A DNA stretch of 64,000 nucleotides from DASYDU01 sp050248495 (GCA_050248495.1 JBFWSG010000018.1:39494-103493); one strand, 5' to 3'. Positions 24,800 to 33,525 are shown, counted from the first letter of the stretch. The notes: generated from the sequence alone by a model not told the origin. Made by a program: numbers and translations.

Positions 24800-25151
24800 C
24801 GCCACGCGGGGTAACCGCGTCGTCTTCGGCGAGTTCGGATTGCAGGCAACGCAGGGCGGCTGGATCAGCGCCCAGACAATCGAAGCGGGTCGTGTTGCGG
24901 CGACGCAATACATCCGCGGCGAAGGGCGTTTGTACGTCCGCGTGTTCCCGCACAAGTCGGTGACCTCGATCCCGCTCGAAACCCGCATGGGCAAGGGCAA
25001 GGGCGAGCCCGAGTACTGGGCGGCCGTCGTCCGGCCGGGCACCGTGTTGTACGAGCTGGGTGGCGTGACCGAAGCGGCGGCCAAGCTCTGCCTGGCGCGG
25101 CTGGCGCACAAGATGCCGATCCGCGTGCGGATGGTACGGCGAACGGGATAA
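24738..25151 (+). CDS. rplP: 50S ribosomal protein L16
   Basis: L16 organises the A-site and peptidyl-transferase region. The 137-residue protein starts MALMPKRVKHRKSQRGRIKG and contains NRVVFGEFGLQA, GRLYVRVFPHKSVTSIPLETRMGKGKGEPEYW and the usual C-terminus. The start lies inside rpsC (stop 24799), in a different frame; a second ATG at 24747 would still overlap by 53 nt. The overlap suggests translational coupling with S3. A long palindromic repeat follows. Confidence 0.95.
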   Translation: MALMPKRVKHRKSQRGRIKGNATRGNRVVFGEFGLQATQGGWISAQTIEAGRVAATQYIRGEGRLYVRVFPHKSVTSIPLETRMGKGKGEPEYWAAVVRPGTVLYELGGVTEAAAKLCLARLAHKMPIRVRMVRRTG

Positions 25152-25163
25152 GAGGAAACAATT

Positions 25164-25241
25164 TTGTAGGAGGCGTCTCCGACGCCGATTCCGCAACCTT
25201 TGCAGGATGGAAATCGGCCCGCCGCGGCAGGCCTCCCACAA
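25164..25241. repeat. Long palindromic repeat, copy 2 (GGAGGCGTCTCCGACGCC family)
   Basis: The left arm (25164-25190) has the same GGAGGCGTCTCCGACGCC core as copy 1. The right arm (25212-25241) ends GCCTCCCACAA but diverges in the middle (GCCCGCCGCGGCAG). It occupies the rplP-rpmC gap, so it is transcribed within the operon. Confidence 0.8.
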
Positions 25242-25254
25242 GAAGAAGCGAATC

Positions 25255-25461
25255 ATGGCCAAGAGCACCGAACTACGAGACATGAGCGACGAGCAGCTGG
25301 GGCTGACGCTCAAGGATGCGACGGAAAAGCTGTTTCGGCTGAAGATTCAGTCGCAGACGGAAAAGCTGGACGCGCCGAGCGAGCTGCGCCGCAATCGCCG
25401 GCTGGTGGCCCGCATCAAGACGATTCAAAACCAACGAGCCAAGAAAGCGGCCGCCGTTTAG
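25255..25461 (+). CDS. rpmC: 50S ribosomal protein L29
   Basis: L29 is a small helical protein near the tunnel exit and L23. The 68-residue sequence (MAKSTELRDMSDEQLGLTLKD, LFRLKIQSQTEKLDAPSELRRNRRLVARIKTIQ) has the characteristic three-helix layout. The ATG at 25255 is chosen for the family N-terminus; the frame extends upstream through the palindromic repeat. AGAAGAAG upstream may serve as a weak ribosome-binding site. Confidence 0.94.
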   Translation: MAKSTELRDMSDEQLGLTLKDATEKLFRLKIQSQTEKLDAPSELRRNRRLVARIKTIQNQRAKKAAAV

Positions 25462-25496
25462 TTCCAGTAGCCGCGCGTTAGACGAGTAACCCAACA

Positions 25497-25811
25497 ATGC
25501 CCAAACGACAGATCATCGGCGTGGTGACCGGCGACAAGACGCAGAAGACGCGTCGCGTGGAGATCGAGCGCCAGGTACGCCATCCCAAGTACGGCAAGTT
25601 TTTGCGCCGCCACACGGTGTGCCACGTGCACGACGAGAACAACGAGTCGCAGATTGGCGACACGGTGGAGATCGTCGAAGCCCCGCCGCGGTCGAAGCTC
25701 AAGCGCTGGGACCTGGTGCGGGTGGTGTCGAAGAGCAAGCAAGTGGACATCGCGGCGATGCGTGCGGCGGCGAAGCTGGCCGAGACGGCCGCGGCCGAAG
25801 GGACTTTGTAA
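25497..25811 (+). CDS. rpsQ: 30S ribosomal protein S17
   Basis: S17 is an early 16S-binding protein with an OB fold. The core segments are KRQIIGVVTGDKTQKTRRVEIERQVRHPKYGKFLRRHTVCHVHDE and GDTVEIVEAPPRSKLKRWDLVRVV. At 104 residues it is longer than the usual 80-90 because of a C-terminal Ala-rich helix (DIAAMRAAAKLAETAAAEGTL). It starts 36 nt after rpmC. Confidence 0.95.
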   Translation: MPKRQIIGVVTGDKTQKTRRVEIERQVRHPKYGKFLRRHTVCHVHDENNESQIGDTVEIVEAPPRSKLKRWDLVRVVSKSKQVDIAAMRAAAKLAETAAAEGTL

Positions 25812-25883
25812 TCGAATGACCGGCGATCGGCTCCAAAGCCGAACGCTGTTGCTGGCCCGCCAAGGGGCCGCGGTGAAATAAAC

Positions 25884-26252
25884 ATGATTCAAATGCAAAC
25901 CAGGCTCGATGTCGCCGACAACACCGGCGCCAAAGAGGTGATGTGCATCAAAGTCCTGGGCGGCAGCCGCAAGCGGGTGGCCGGCCTGGGCGACGTGATC
26001 GTCTGCAGCGTGAAGCACACGTTGCCGACGAGCGAAGTGAAGAAGAAGCAAGTCGTGCGGGCGGTGATCGTACGAACGAAGCAGCCTACACGGCGGCCCG
26101 ACGGCAGCTACGTGCGATTCGATTCGAACGCCGTGGTGCTGATCGACGCTGACAAGAACCCGCGCGGCACGCGTATTTTCGGCGCGGTGGCCCGCGAGCT
26201 CCGCGACCGCAAGTTCATGAAAATCGTGAGCCTCGCCAGCGAGGTGGTGTAA
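25884..26252 (+). CDS. rplN: 50S ribosomal protein L14
   Basis: L14 binds at the subunit interface and forms bridge B8 with 16S rRNA; it is also the docking site of the silencing factor RsfS. The 122-residue sequence is typical: MIQMQTRLDVADNTGAKEVMCIKVLGGS, IVCSVKHTLPTSEVKKKQVVRAVIVRTKQ and the C-terminal GTRIFGAVARELRDRKFMKIVSLASEVV. It is followed by a repeat spacer. Confidence 0.97.
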   Translation: MIQMQTRLDVADNTGAKEVMCIKVLGGSRKRVAGLGDVIVCSVKHTLPTSEVKKKQVVRAVIVRTKQPTRRPDGSYVRFDSNAVVLIDADKNPRGTRIFGAVARELRDRKFMKIVSLASEVV

Positions 26253-26254
26253 AG

Positions 26255-26326
26255 GAGAATGACGAATTTCTGAATGACGAATGACGATGGAAGTTCGTCA
26301 TTCTGTCATTGGTCATTCGACATTTT
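26255..26326 (+). repeat. Short-word inverted-repeat spacer, rplN-rplX
   Basis: The left part repeats GAATGACGA (26255-26290). The right part is CGTCATTC, TGTCATTGGTCATTCG (26293-26326). The word is the same as in the rpsL-rpsG spacer 24 kb away, although other spacers use different words. The element ends 6 nt before the rplX ATG. Confidence 0.88.
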
Positions 26327-26332
26327 AAGAAC

Positions 26333-26713
26333 ATGTTGATTCGCAGTGGTGATACCGTCCAAGTGATTACCGGGGCCGACAAAGGGCTCAAGAGCCGGGT
26401 GCTGGTGATCGACCGCGCGGCCGGCAAGGCGATCGTCGAAGGCGCGGCCCGCGTGTACAAGCACGTCCGCCGCAGCCAGAAGCATCCGCAAGGCGGCCGC
26501 TTGAGCAAAGAGATGCCGGTGCAGCTGTCGAACCTGGCGTTCTACTGCACGACGTGTGACAAGGGCGTGCGGCTCGGATCGCGGTTCGTCAAGGATGGCA
26601 GCAAGGAGCGCTTCTGCCGCAAGTGCGGCACGGGAGTCGGACAGATCGCCCCCGCCAAGGCAGCCCACGCCGGCGCCGGCAAGGCGACGAAGAAGGCAAC
26701 GGCCAAGAAGTAA
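26333..26713 (+). CDS. rplX: 50S ribosomal protein L24 with C-terminal zinc ribbon
   Basis: L24 is an assembly initiator with a KOW domain (MLIRSGDTVQVITGADKGLKSRVLVIDR). After KHPQGGRLSKEMPVQLSN the 126-residue protein carries two CxxC pairs (CTTC and CRKC, about 19 residues apart), which should bind zinc; E. coli L24 lacks them. A Lys/Ala-rich tail follows. The ATG at 26333 gives the family N-terminus. Zinc-binding L24 is known from several other phyla. Confidence 0.95.
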   Translation: MLIRSGDTVQVITGADKGLKSRVLVIDRAAGKAIVEGAARVYKHVRRSQKHPQGGRLSKEMPVQLSNLAFYCTTCDKGVRLGSRFVKDGSKERFCRKCGTGVGQIAPAKAAHAGAGKATKKATAKK

Positions 26714-26751
26714 ATCGACGAAGAAGTAAACCGAATACTGGAACATTTAGC

Positions 26752-26821
26752 GGCGGGGCTTGCCCCGCCTGAATAACGGTGGAGCCCGCTCCACTGAGTT
26801 TTTTAGTGGAGCCCGCTCCAC
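26752..26821 (+). repeat. Three hairpins with an internal T-run, rplX-rplE
   Basis: GGCGGGGC/GCCCCGCC (26752-26769) is followed by two exact copies of the palindrome GTGGAGCCCGCTCCAC (26779-26794 and 26806-26821), with TTTTTT between them. The first copy plus the T-run resembles an intrinsic terminator lying inside the operon. The repeat of the same hairpin around it suggests a mobile REP pair. Confidence 0.8.
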
Positions 26822-26830
26822 GGTGACGTC

Positions 26831-27427
26831 ATGGCAAAAGCAGCAGCAGCCAAAGAAACCGCTCCCGCCCCGACCCCGCGGCTCCAGGAGCGCTACCAGA
26901 GCGAGATCGTGCCGCACCTGAAGAAGGAGCTGGGCCACACGAACCCGAACGCCGTTCCCAAGCTCGAGAAGATCGTCGTGAGCATGGGCGTGTCGAGCTC
27001 GGTAACGGACAAGAAGTTCATGGAAGAGGCGGTGAGCGCGATGACCGAGATCACCGGTCAGAAGCCGATCCGCTGCAAGGCGAAGAAGAGCGTCGCCAAT
27101 TTCCGCGTCCGCGAAGGCATGGACCTGGGCTGCAAAGTCACGCTGCGTGGCCGCCGGATGTACGAGTTTTTGGACCGGCTGATTTCGCTGGCCCTGCCCC
27201 GGGTGCGCGACTTCCGCGGGCTCAAGCCGAATGCCTTCGACGGCAACGGCAACTACAGCCTGGGCCTCACCGAGCAATTGGTGTTCCCGGAGCTCAACCC
27301 GGACAAGTACACCCGCGTGCAAGGCATGAACATCGCGTTTTGCTGCTCGACCCACTCGAACGACGAGGCACGGGAGCTGTTGAAGCAGCTCGGCTTGCCG
27401 TTCCAGCGCGAAGGATCGGCGGCCTAG
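26831..27427 (+). CDS. rplE: 50S ribosomal protein L5
   Basis: L5 belongs to the 5S rRNA complex at the central protuberance. The 198 residues have PRLQERYQSEIVPHLKKELG, NPNAVPKLEKIVVSMGV, the GQKPIRCKAKKSVANFRVREGMDLGCKVTLRG region and the C-terminal RDFRGLKPNAFDGNGNYSLGL...FPE segment. An N-terminal Ala/Lys-rich extension of about 15 residues is slightly longer than usual. The start is ATG at 26831. Confidence 0.96.
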   Translation: MAKAAAAKETAPAPTPRLQERYQSEIVPHLKKELGHTNPNAVPKLEKIVVSMGVSSSVTDKKFMEEAVSAMTEITGQKPIRCKAKKSVANFRVREGMDLGCKVTLRGRRMYEFLDRLISLALPRVRDFRGLKPNAFDGNGNYSLGLTEQLVFPELNPDKYTRVQGMNIAFCCSTHSNDEARELLKQLGLPFQREGSAA

Positions 27428-27454
27428 ACGCGGTTCGTAGGATTAATCGATGTG

Positions 27455-27469
27455 AGCCCGCATCGGGCT
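27455..27469 (+). repeat. Small palindrome between rplE and rpsN
   Basis: AGCCCG (27455-27460) and CGGGCT (27464-27469) form a 6-bp stem with a 3-nt loop. There is no T-run; it may be a fragment of a REP unit. Confidence 0.45.
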
Positions 27470-27516
27470 TGTAACAGTCCAAGTCAAATCACGTCCCTCG
27501 ATGGGAAGAACACCCT

Positions 27517-27702
27517 GTGGCAAGTAAATCAAAAATCGCCAAGGCCAATCGTACGCCGAAGTTCAGCACGCGCCGCGAATGCCGCTGCAAGCTTTGCGGC
27601 CGGCCCCGCGCCGTGTATCGCAAGTTCGGCCTGTGCCGAATCTGCTTCCGCAAGTTGGCGGATCGCGGCTTGATTCCCGGTGTGCGTTTGGCGAGTTGGT
27701 GA
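27517..27702 (+). CDS. rpsN: 30S ribosomal protein S14, zinc-binding type
   Basis: S14 binds the 30S head next to S3 and S10. This is the short zinc form: 61 residues with CKLC and CRIC pairs (REC.CKLCGRPRAVYRKFGLCRICFRKLADRGLIPG). The start is GTG at 27517 (MASKSKIAKANRTPKFSTR). The TGA stop is the first base set of a repeat spacer that begins with GGTGAGTGA. Confidence 0.95.
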   Translation: MASKSKIAKANRTPKFSTRRECRCKLCGRPRAVYRKFGLCRICFRKLADRGLIPGVRLASW

Positions 27703-27810
27703 GTGAAAAGTGAGTAGGTGAGTAAGTGAGTAGGTGAGTAAGGAAGATCGAGTGAGGCCGGTGGCTGAAATCGCCACCTACTCACTTACTAACCTACTCA
27801 CTTGCTCACC
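27698..27810 (+). repeat. Octamer inverted-repeat spacer, rpsN-rpsH
   Basis: GTGAGTAG and GTGAGTAA alternate four times in exact period-8 tandem within 27710-27741. The right arm (27775-27810) is built of CTACTCAC and TTACTAAC words. The rpsN stop codon is part of the first word. About 30 unrelated bases form the loop. The same word family recurs in the rplR-rpsE and korA-korB spacers. Confidence 0.9.
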
Positions 27811-27833
27811 GTTTTCCCGGAGTCCATGACAAC

Positions 27834-28235
27834 ATGATGACCGACCCGATCTCCGACATGCTAACCCGCATCCGCAATGCGGTGCGGATCGAGCACCCCG
27901 AGGTAGTCATGCCGCTTTCGAAGGTGAAGCGCGGACTGGCGGAAGTGCTCAAGCGTGAAGGTTACATTTGGGACTGGCACGAAGCGGAAGATGAGGGCGC
28001 GCCCAGCAAGCAGCTCTCGATTCAGCTCAAGTACGGGCCGAATGGCGAGCGCGTGATCCGACACATCAAGCGCGTCAGCAAGCCGGGACGGCGGGTCTAC
28101 AGCCCGGCCGACCGACTGCGCCCCGTGCTCAACGGTTTGGGAATTTCCATCATCAGCACCAGCCGCGGCGTGATCAGCGACCGCGAGGCCCGGCAACGCA
28201 ACCTGGGCGGCGAAGTGCTGTGCGAAGTTTGGTGA
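27834..28235 (+). CDS. rpsH: 30S ribosomal protein S8
   Basis: S8 binds helix 21 of 16S rRNA and in E. coli represses the spc operon. The 133-residue protein has MMTDPISDMLTRIRNAVRI, KRGLAEVLKREGYI, VSKPGRRVYSPADRLRPVLNGLGISIISTSRGVISDREAR and a C-terminal GGEVLCEVW. The start is one of two adjacent ATG codons (27834 or 27837). GGAG lies about 12 nt upstream, at suboptimal distance. Confidence 0.97.
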   Translation: MMTDPISDMLTRIRNAVRIEHPEVVMPLSKVKRGLAEVLKREGYIWDWHEAEDEGAPSKQLSIQLKYGPNGERVIRHIKRVSKPGRRVYSPADRLRPVLNGLGISIISTSRGVISDREARQRNLGGEVLCEVW

Positions 28236-28239
28236 GAAA

Positions 28240-28321
28240 GGCTGTTAGCTCTTAGCTATAAGCTGTTAGCCAGACGGTTAGCAGATTGGCTAAGAGCTAA
28301 AAGCTAACAGCTAAGAGCTTA
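28240..28321 (+). repeat. Short-word inverted-repeat spacer, rpsH-rplF
   Basis: The left part is GCTGTTAGCTCTTAGCT plus AAGCTGTTAGC (28240-28271). The right part is GGCTAAGAGCTAAAAGCTAA and CAGCTAAGAGCTT (28288-28320). The arms are complementary in 7-8-nt blocks. The element fills the gap and ends 6 nt before the rplF ATG. Confidence 0.9.
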
Positions 28322-28326
28322 AAACA

Positions 28327-28869
28327 ATGTCCCGTATCGGCAAAAAATCGGTTCCGCTGCCTGCCGGCGTGAAGGTGAACGTCGCCAATCGCGAGATCAC
28401 CATCGAAGGCAAGCTCGGCAAGCTGCAATACAAGCATCGCCCGGAGATCGACGTAAAAGTCGACGGCGAAAAGAACGCCGTCGTCTGTTCGCGGAGCTCC
28501 GAGGAGCGGCAGGTTCGCGCCTATCACGGGCTCACTCGCGCGCTAATCGCCAACATGGTGGAAGGCGTGTCGCAGGGCTACGAAAAGAAGCTCGAGATTC
28601 AGGGCGTCGGCTACCTGGGCGCGATCCAGGGCAAGACCCTGCAGCTGCGCGTCGGCTTCGCCAACGAAGTGCACAAGCAGATCCCCGATGGCCTGACGGT
28701 CACGTGTCCCGACCAGACGCACATCGTGATCAAGGGCATGGACAAGCAGAAGGTCGGTCAGTTCGCGGCCGAAGTGCGGGCAGTCCGCAAGCCGGAACCG
28801 TACAAAGGCAAGGGCATCCGTTACGACGGCGAACAGGTTCGCCGCAAGGCCGGCAAGACGGCGACGTGA
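28327..28869 (+). CDS. rplF: 50S ribosomal protein L6
   Basis: L6 lies at the factor-binding side of the 50S subunit. The 180 residues show both repeats of the L6 fold: MSRIGKKSVPLPAGVKVNV..REITIEGKLGKL and GVGYLGAIQGKTLQLRVGFANEV. The C-terminal signature KVGQFAAEVRAVRKPEPYKGKGIRYDGEQVRRKAGKT is intact. Length is standard. Confidence 0.97.
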   Translation: MSRIGKKSVPLPAGVKVNVANREITIEGKLGKLQYKHRPEIDVKVDGEKNAVVCSRSSEERQVRAYHGLTRALIANMVEGVSQGYEKKLEIQGVGYLGAIQGKTLQLRVGFANEVHKQIPDGLTVTCPDQTHIVIKGMDKQKVGQFAAEVRAVRKPEPYKGKGIRYDGEQVRRKAGKTAT

Positions 28870-28944
28870 CAAGTCAAGCGACAAGAGTCCAGAGTCGAGA
28901 GCAAGAACTCTGGCTCTCGACTCTCAGCTCTCGACACTAGACTC
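28870..28944 (+). repeat. Short-word inverted-repeat spacer, rplF-rplR
   Basis: AGAGTCGAGAGC (28891-28902) and GCTCTCGACTCT (28913-28924) are perfect 12-bp arms with a 10-nt loop. Related words extend on both sides (GACAAGAGTCC; CAGCTCTCGACACTAGACTC). The element ends 8 nt before the rplR ATG, which has no Shine-Dalgarno site. Confidence 0.9.
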
Positions 28945-28952
28945 AAATTACC

Positions 28953-29321
28953 ATGGAACATCACAAGAAAATCGGCGGTCAGCGCGAGCGGCGAGCGTTC
29001 CGCGTGCGGAAGCGGACCCGCGGCACGCAGGAGCGTCCGCGCCTGTGCGTGACCCGCAGCCACAAGCACATTTCCGCGCAGATCATCGACGACATTGACG
29101 GCAAGACGCTGGCCAGCGCCTCGTCGCGCGACAAGTCGATCGCCGCGAAGCTCAAGTACGGCGGCAACCAGGCCGCCGCGCAGGTGGTCGGAAAGGCGCT
29201 CGCCGAGAAGGCCACCCAGGCCGGCATCACCGCCGTCTGCTTCGACCGCGGACCGTACAAGTATCATGGCCGCGTCGCCGCACTGGCCGCCGCGGCCCGC
29301 GAAGGTGGTTTGCAGTTTTAG
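28953..29321 (+). CDS. rplR: 50S ribosomal protein L18
   Basis: L18 binds 5S rRNA. The 122-residue protein has the RRAFRVRKRTRGTQERPRLCVTRSHKHISAQIIDD region, LASASSRDKSI, a glycine-rich turn and the C-terminal VCFDRGPYKYHGRVAALAAAAREGGLQF. All are normal for the family. The ATG at 28953 follows a hairpin spacer. Confidence 0.97.
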   Translation: MEHHKKIGGQRERRAFRVRKRTRGTQERPRLCVTRSHKHISAQIIDDIDGKTLASASSRDKSIAAKLKYGGNQAAAQVVGKALAEKATQAGITAVCFDRGPYKYHGRVAALAAAAREGGLQF

Positions 29322-29360
29322 GAAACAATATTTGCCGTGAGAAGTCGCGGCGGGAAATTT

Positions 29361-29460
29361 GGTGAGTGGGTAAGTAAGTGAGTAAGTGAGTAAGTAGCAA
29401 ATTGAGTTTTTTTCGTTACTTACTTACCTACTCACCTACTAACTTATTCACCTACTCACC
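29361..29460 (+). repeat. Octamer inverted-repeat spacer, rplR-rpsE
   Basis: GTAAGTAAGTGAGTAAGTGA words (29361-29396) are followed by a T-rich loop and by TTACTTACTTACCTACTCAC words (29416-29460). The outer ends GGTGAGTGGGTAAG and CACCTACTCACC also pair. AAGGG (29461-29465) follows the right arm, so rpsE keeps a ribosome-binding site. Confidence 0.9.
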
Positions 29461-29472
29461 AAGGGTTTAATC

Positions 29473-29967
29473 GTGGCAGCTGCTACACAAGATCGTGTTC
29501 AAGGTGAACTTGGCGAGCATATCGTCGCCATCCGCCGCTGTGCGACGGTGGTGAAGGGCGGCCGCCGCTTCAGCTTTGCGGCGATGGTCGTGGTGGGTGA
29601 CGGCAAGGGCCGCGCCGGCTGGGGCTACGGCAAGGCCAACGAGGTGCCGCCGAGCGTCGAGAAGGCCCGCAAGGAAGGCATGCGGAGCATGGTCTCGGTG
29701 CCGATGGAAGGTTCCACCATTCCACACAAAGTCGAAGGTTTCTACGGCTCGGCCCACGTGGTGCTGGTTCCCGCTTCGCCCGGTACGGGCGTGATCGCGG
29801 GCACGGCCGTACGTGCCGTCTGCGATGCGGCTGGCATCCACGACATCCTCACCAAGAGCTTCCGTTCGAACAATCCAGTGTCGCTGGTGAAGGCGACGTT
29901 TGCGGCGCTGGAGCAGTTGCGGCCCAAGCAAGACGTCGAGCGCCTGCGGGGAGTGCAGTTGACATGA
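29473..29967 (+). CDS. rpsE: 30S ribosomal protein S5
   Basis: S5 lines the mRNA entry channel and affects fidelity. The 164 residues contain VVKGGRRFSFAAMVVVGDGKGRAGWGYGKANEVPPSVEKA, the conserved G.IPH.V.G and GTGVIAGTAVRAVCDAAGIHDILTKSFRSNNPVSLVKATF. The start is GTG at 29473 with AAGGG 7 nt upstream. The stop overlaps the rplO start (ATGA), so rpmD (L30), usually between these genes, is absent. Confidence 0.97.
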   Translation: MAAATQDRVQGELGEHIVAIRRCATVVKGGRRFSFAAMVVVGDGKGRAGWGYGKANEVPPSVEKARKEGMRSMVSVPMEGSTIPHKVEGFYGSAHVVLVPASPGTGVIAGTAVRAVCDAAGIHDILTKSFRSNNPVSLVKATFAALEQLRPKQDVERLRGVQLT

Positions 29968-30461
29968 ATCTGAGTGACGTCCATCGCGGCATCAAAAAGC
30001 ACAAGGCCAAGAAGCGGCTCGGCCGGGGCATCGGCTCCGGGCAAGGCAAGACCGCGGGCCGCGGCCACAAGGGTCAGAAATCCCGGGCCGGCACGTCGTA
30101 CAACCCCGTGTTCATGGGCGGCACGGCCTCGACCGTGATCAGAGTCCCCAAGCGCGGGTTCCACAACAAGTGGGCCGTGCGGATCGCGGCGGTGAACGTG
30201 GCGGCCCTCGAGAAGCACTTTGCCGCCGGCGACGAAGTCACGCCCGATGCGCTCGTGGCCAAGAACCTCACCAAGGGCCGCTTCGATCAGTTGAAGCTGC
30301 TGGGTGACGGCGAATTGACCAAGAAGCTCAAAGTGTCGGCCCACCGCTTCAGCGAAACGGCCAAGGAAAAAATCGAAAAGGCCGGCGGCCAGATCGTCGT
30401 GCTCCCCGGGCCCGCGCCGGTGGTGAAGAACCAGAAACGCCAGACGCCGGTATCCAAGTAA
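29964..30461 (+). CDS. rplO: 50S ribosomal protein L15
   Basis: L15 binds late in 50S assembly. The 165-residue sequence has the classic N-terminus (MNLSDVHRGIKKHKAKKRLGRGIGSGQGKTAGRGHKGQKSRAG) and the C-terminal domain with KLLGDGELTKKLKVSAHRFSETAKEKIEKAGGQIVVLPG. It overlaps rpsE by 4 nt. It lies 98 nt before secY, as in most bacteria. Confidence 0.97.
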   Translation: MNLSDVHRGIKKHKAKKRLGRGIGSGQGKTAGRGHKGQKSRAGTSYNPVFMGGTASTVIRVPKRGFHNKWAVRIAAVNVAALEKHFAAGDEVTPDALVAKNLTKGRFDQLKLLGDGELTKKLKVSAHRFSETAKEKIEKAGGQIVVLPGPAPVVKNQKRQTPVSK

Positions 30462-30559
30462 AGCAGCCTCAAAATAAGACCGCAGCACAGAAATAGTCCG
30501 GCCGGCTCACGAGGGGCCTGCCAGATCATCGACCGCTACAGCAAGGACGGATCGATACC

Positions 30560-31927
<1,368 letters not shown>

Positions 31928-32059
31928 GTGCTGCGCCCTAGAGTTGTGTGCGGATATTGCAGCGAGGGATTGCGGATTCGCGCGAATTCGCTGTGCCGAA
32001 TAAGCAAACTGATGCCTCGCTACTTGACGCCCATCCTGCCACTGCCGACCCTTTAACTC

Positions 32060-32629
32060 ATGCGCATCGTGTTTGTCGGTCCGCCGGGGGCAGGAAAAGG
32101 GACACAAGCCCAGCGGCTCAAAGACCATCTTGGCATTGCCCATCTCTCGACCGGCGACATGTTCCGCGAGGCGAACAGCGCGGGCACGGAGCTCGGCAAG
32201 CGGGCCGCCAGCTACTTCCAAGTCGGCAAGCTCGTGCCGGATTCGATCACCGTGGGAATCGTGTCGGAGCGTTTGGCCCAGGCCGACTGCGTCGATGGTT
32301 GCCTGTTCGACGGCTTCCCTCGCACTGCCGCCCAGGCCGAAGCGCTCGATTCGCTGCTAGCGGATCAGGGCATGCCGCTCGATCTGGTGATCGCCTTGGA
32401 AGTGCCGGAAGACGTGGTGCTGAAGCGGCTTGCGGCCCGCGGCCGGCCGGACGACAACGCCGCGGCGGTCCAGGAGCGTTTTCGGCAATACTACGCCCTC
32501 ACCGAGCCGCTCGCCGACTACTATCAGCGCAAGGGCATCTTCCGCCGCGTCGATGGGACCGGGGCGCCGGAAGATGTCTTCGAGCGGATTCGCAAGATCG
32601 TCGACCGCGCCAGGCAGCCGTCGAGTTAG
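32060..32629 (+). CDS. adk: Adenylate kinase, short form
   Basis: Adk converts ATP and AMP to two ADP and sets the cellular adenylate balance. The P-loop is GPPGAGKGT (residues 8-16). The AMP-binding signature is DGFPRTAAQAEAL. The LID is short (ARGRPDDNAAAVQERFRQYY), without the four zinc-binding cysteines of long forms, so the protein is only 189 residues. It lies between secY and map, as in many bacteria. Confidence 0.96.
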   Translation: MRIVFVGPPGAGKGTQAQRLKDHLGIAHLSTGDMFREANSAGTELGKRAASYFQVGKLVPDSITVGIVSERLAQADCVDGCLFDGFPRTAAQAEALDSLLADQGMPLDLVIALEVPEDVVLKRLAARGRPDDNAAAVQERFRQYYALTEPLADYYQRKGIFRRVDGTGAPEDVFERIRKIVDRARQPSS

Positions 32630-32712
32630 CAGCCGGACGGGGATTGGGATAGAATTATCGTGGTCGCCAGGTCGGAATCTCCCGCCTCGGTGGTCGACGG
32701 AGTCAGTGAGCG

Positions 32713-33525
32713 GTGTTGAATCTCAAGTCGGATCGTGAAATCGGCCTGATGCGTCAGGCCGGCCTGTGCGTGTGGCAGGCCCATCAGTTGGTGCGCGACG
32801 TGGTCCGGCCCGGCGCGACCACGGGCGATATCGACGCGGTGGTTACCGAGCATTTCGCCCGTTGCGGCGCCATCCCGTTGTTTCTCAACTATCCAAACCA
32901 GGAAGCCGGCAAAGCGCCCTTTCCGGCGGCCACCTGCACCAGCGTCAACGAGCAGGTAGTCCACGGCATTCCGAACAACAAGCCGCTGGTGGAAGGCGAC
33001 ATTGTCAGCGTCGACACCGGCTGCCGGCTCAACGGCTGGTGCGGCGACGCGGCTTGGACGTATCCGGTCGGCAAAATCTCGCCCGCCGTGCAGCGGCTCT
33101 TGGATGTCACGCTCGGCACGCTCGAGCTGGCCTTCGACCTGATGCACACCAAGACCAAGTGGAGTCAGGTGGCCCGCGAGATGGACATCTACGTCCGCGA
33201 CCACGGCTACTACTCGGTGGAGTGTTTCGTAGGCCACGGCATCGGCCGGCAGATGCACGAAGATCCGCAGGTGCCGAATTTTCTGAGTCGCGGCTTGCGC
33301 GGGGCGGGCGATTTCCGCTTGCAGCCGGGGTTGGTGATCGCGGTCGAACCGATGGTCAACGTGGGCACCAAGCGCGTGAAGCTGCACCGCGATCAGTGGA
33401 CGCAGTCGACAGCCGACGGCAAGCCAAGCGCCCATTTCGAGCACACGATCGCCATCACGCGTGACGGACCGGTCCGCTTGACCGAAGCTCCCACGCCGGC
33501 CGAGGCCGCCAGCCTGACCGCCTGA
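32713..33525 (+). CDS. map: Methionine aminopeptidase, type I
   Basis: Map removes the initiator methionine from new proteins. The 270-residue enzyme has the metal ligands in DTGCRLNGWCGDAAWT, the active-site histidine in GHGIGRQMHEDPQVPN, EPMVNVG and FEHTIAIT. The start is GTG at 32713 (MLNLKSDREIGLMRQAGLCVWQ). It is monofunctional, without the N-terminal SH3 or zinc domains of some eukaryotic forms. infA, often near map, is not found. Confidence 0.96.
   Translation: MLNLKSDREIGLMRQAGLCVWQAHQLVRDVVRPGATTGDIDAVVTEHFARCGAIPLFLNYPNQEAGKAPFPAATCTSVNEQVVHGIPNNKPLVEGDIVSVDTGCRLNGWCGDAAWTYPVGKISPAVQRLLDVTLGTLELAFDLMHTKTKWSQVAREMDIYVRDHGYYSVECFVGHGIGRQMHEDPQVPNFLSRGLRGAGDFRLQPGLVIAVEPMVNVGTKRVKLHRDQWTQSTADGKPSAHFEHTIAITRDGPVRLTEAPTPAEAASLTA

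Noticed and set aside
27698..29460. Tandem repeats as a CRISPR array
   Set aside because: Units are only 7-8 bp, directly adjacent without unique spacers, and followed by their own reverse complement. No cas gene is present.
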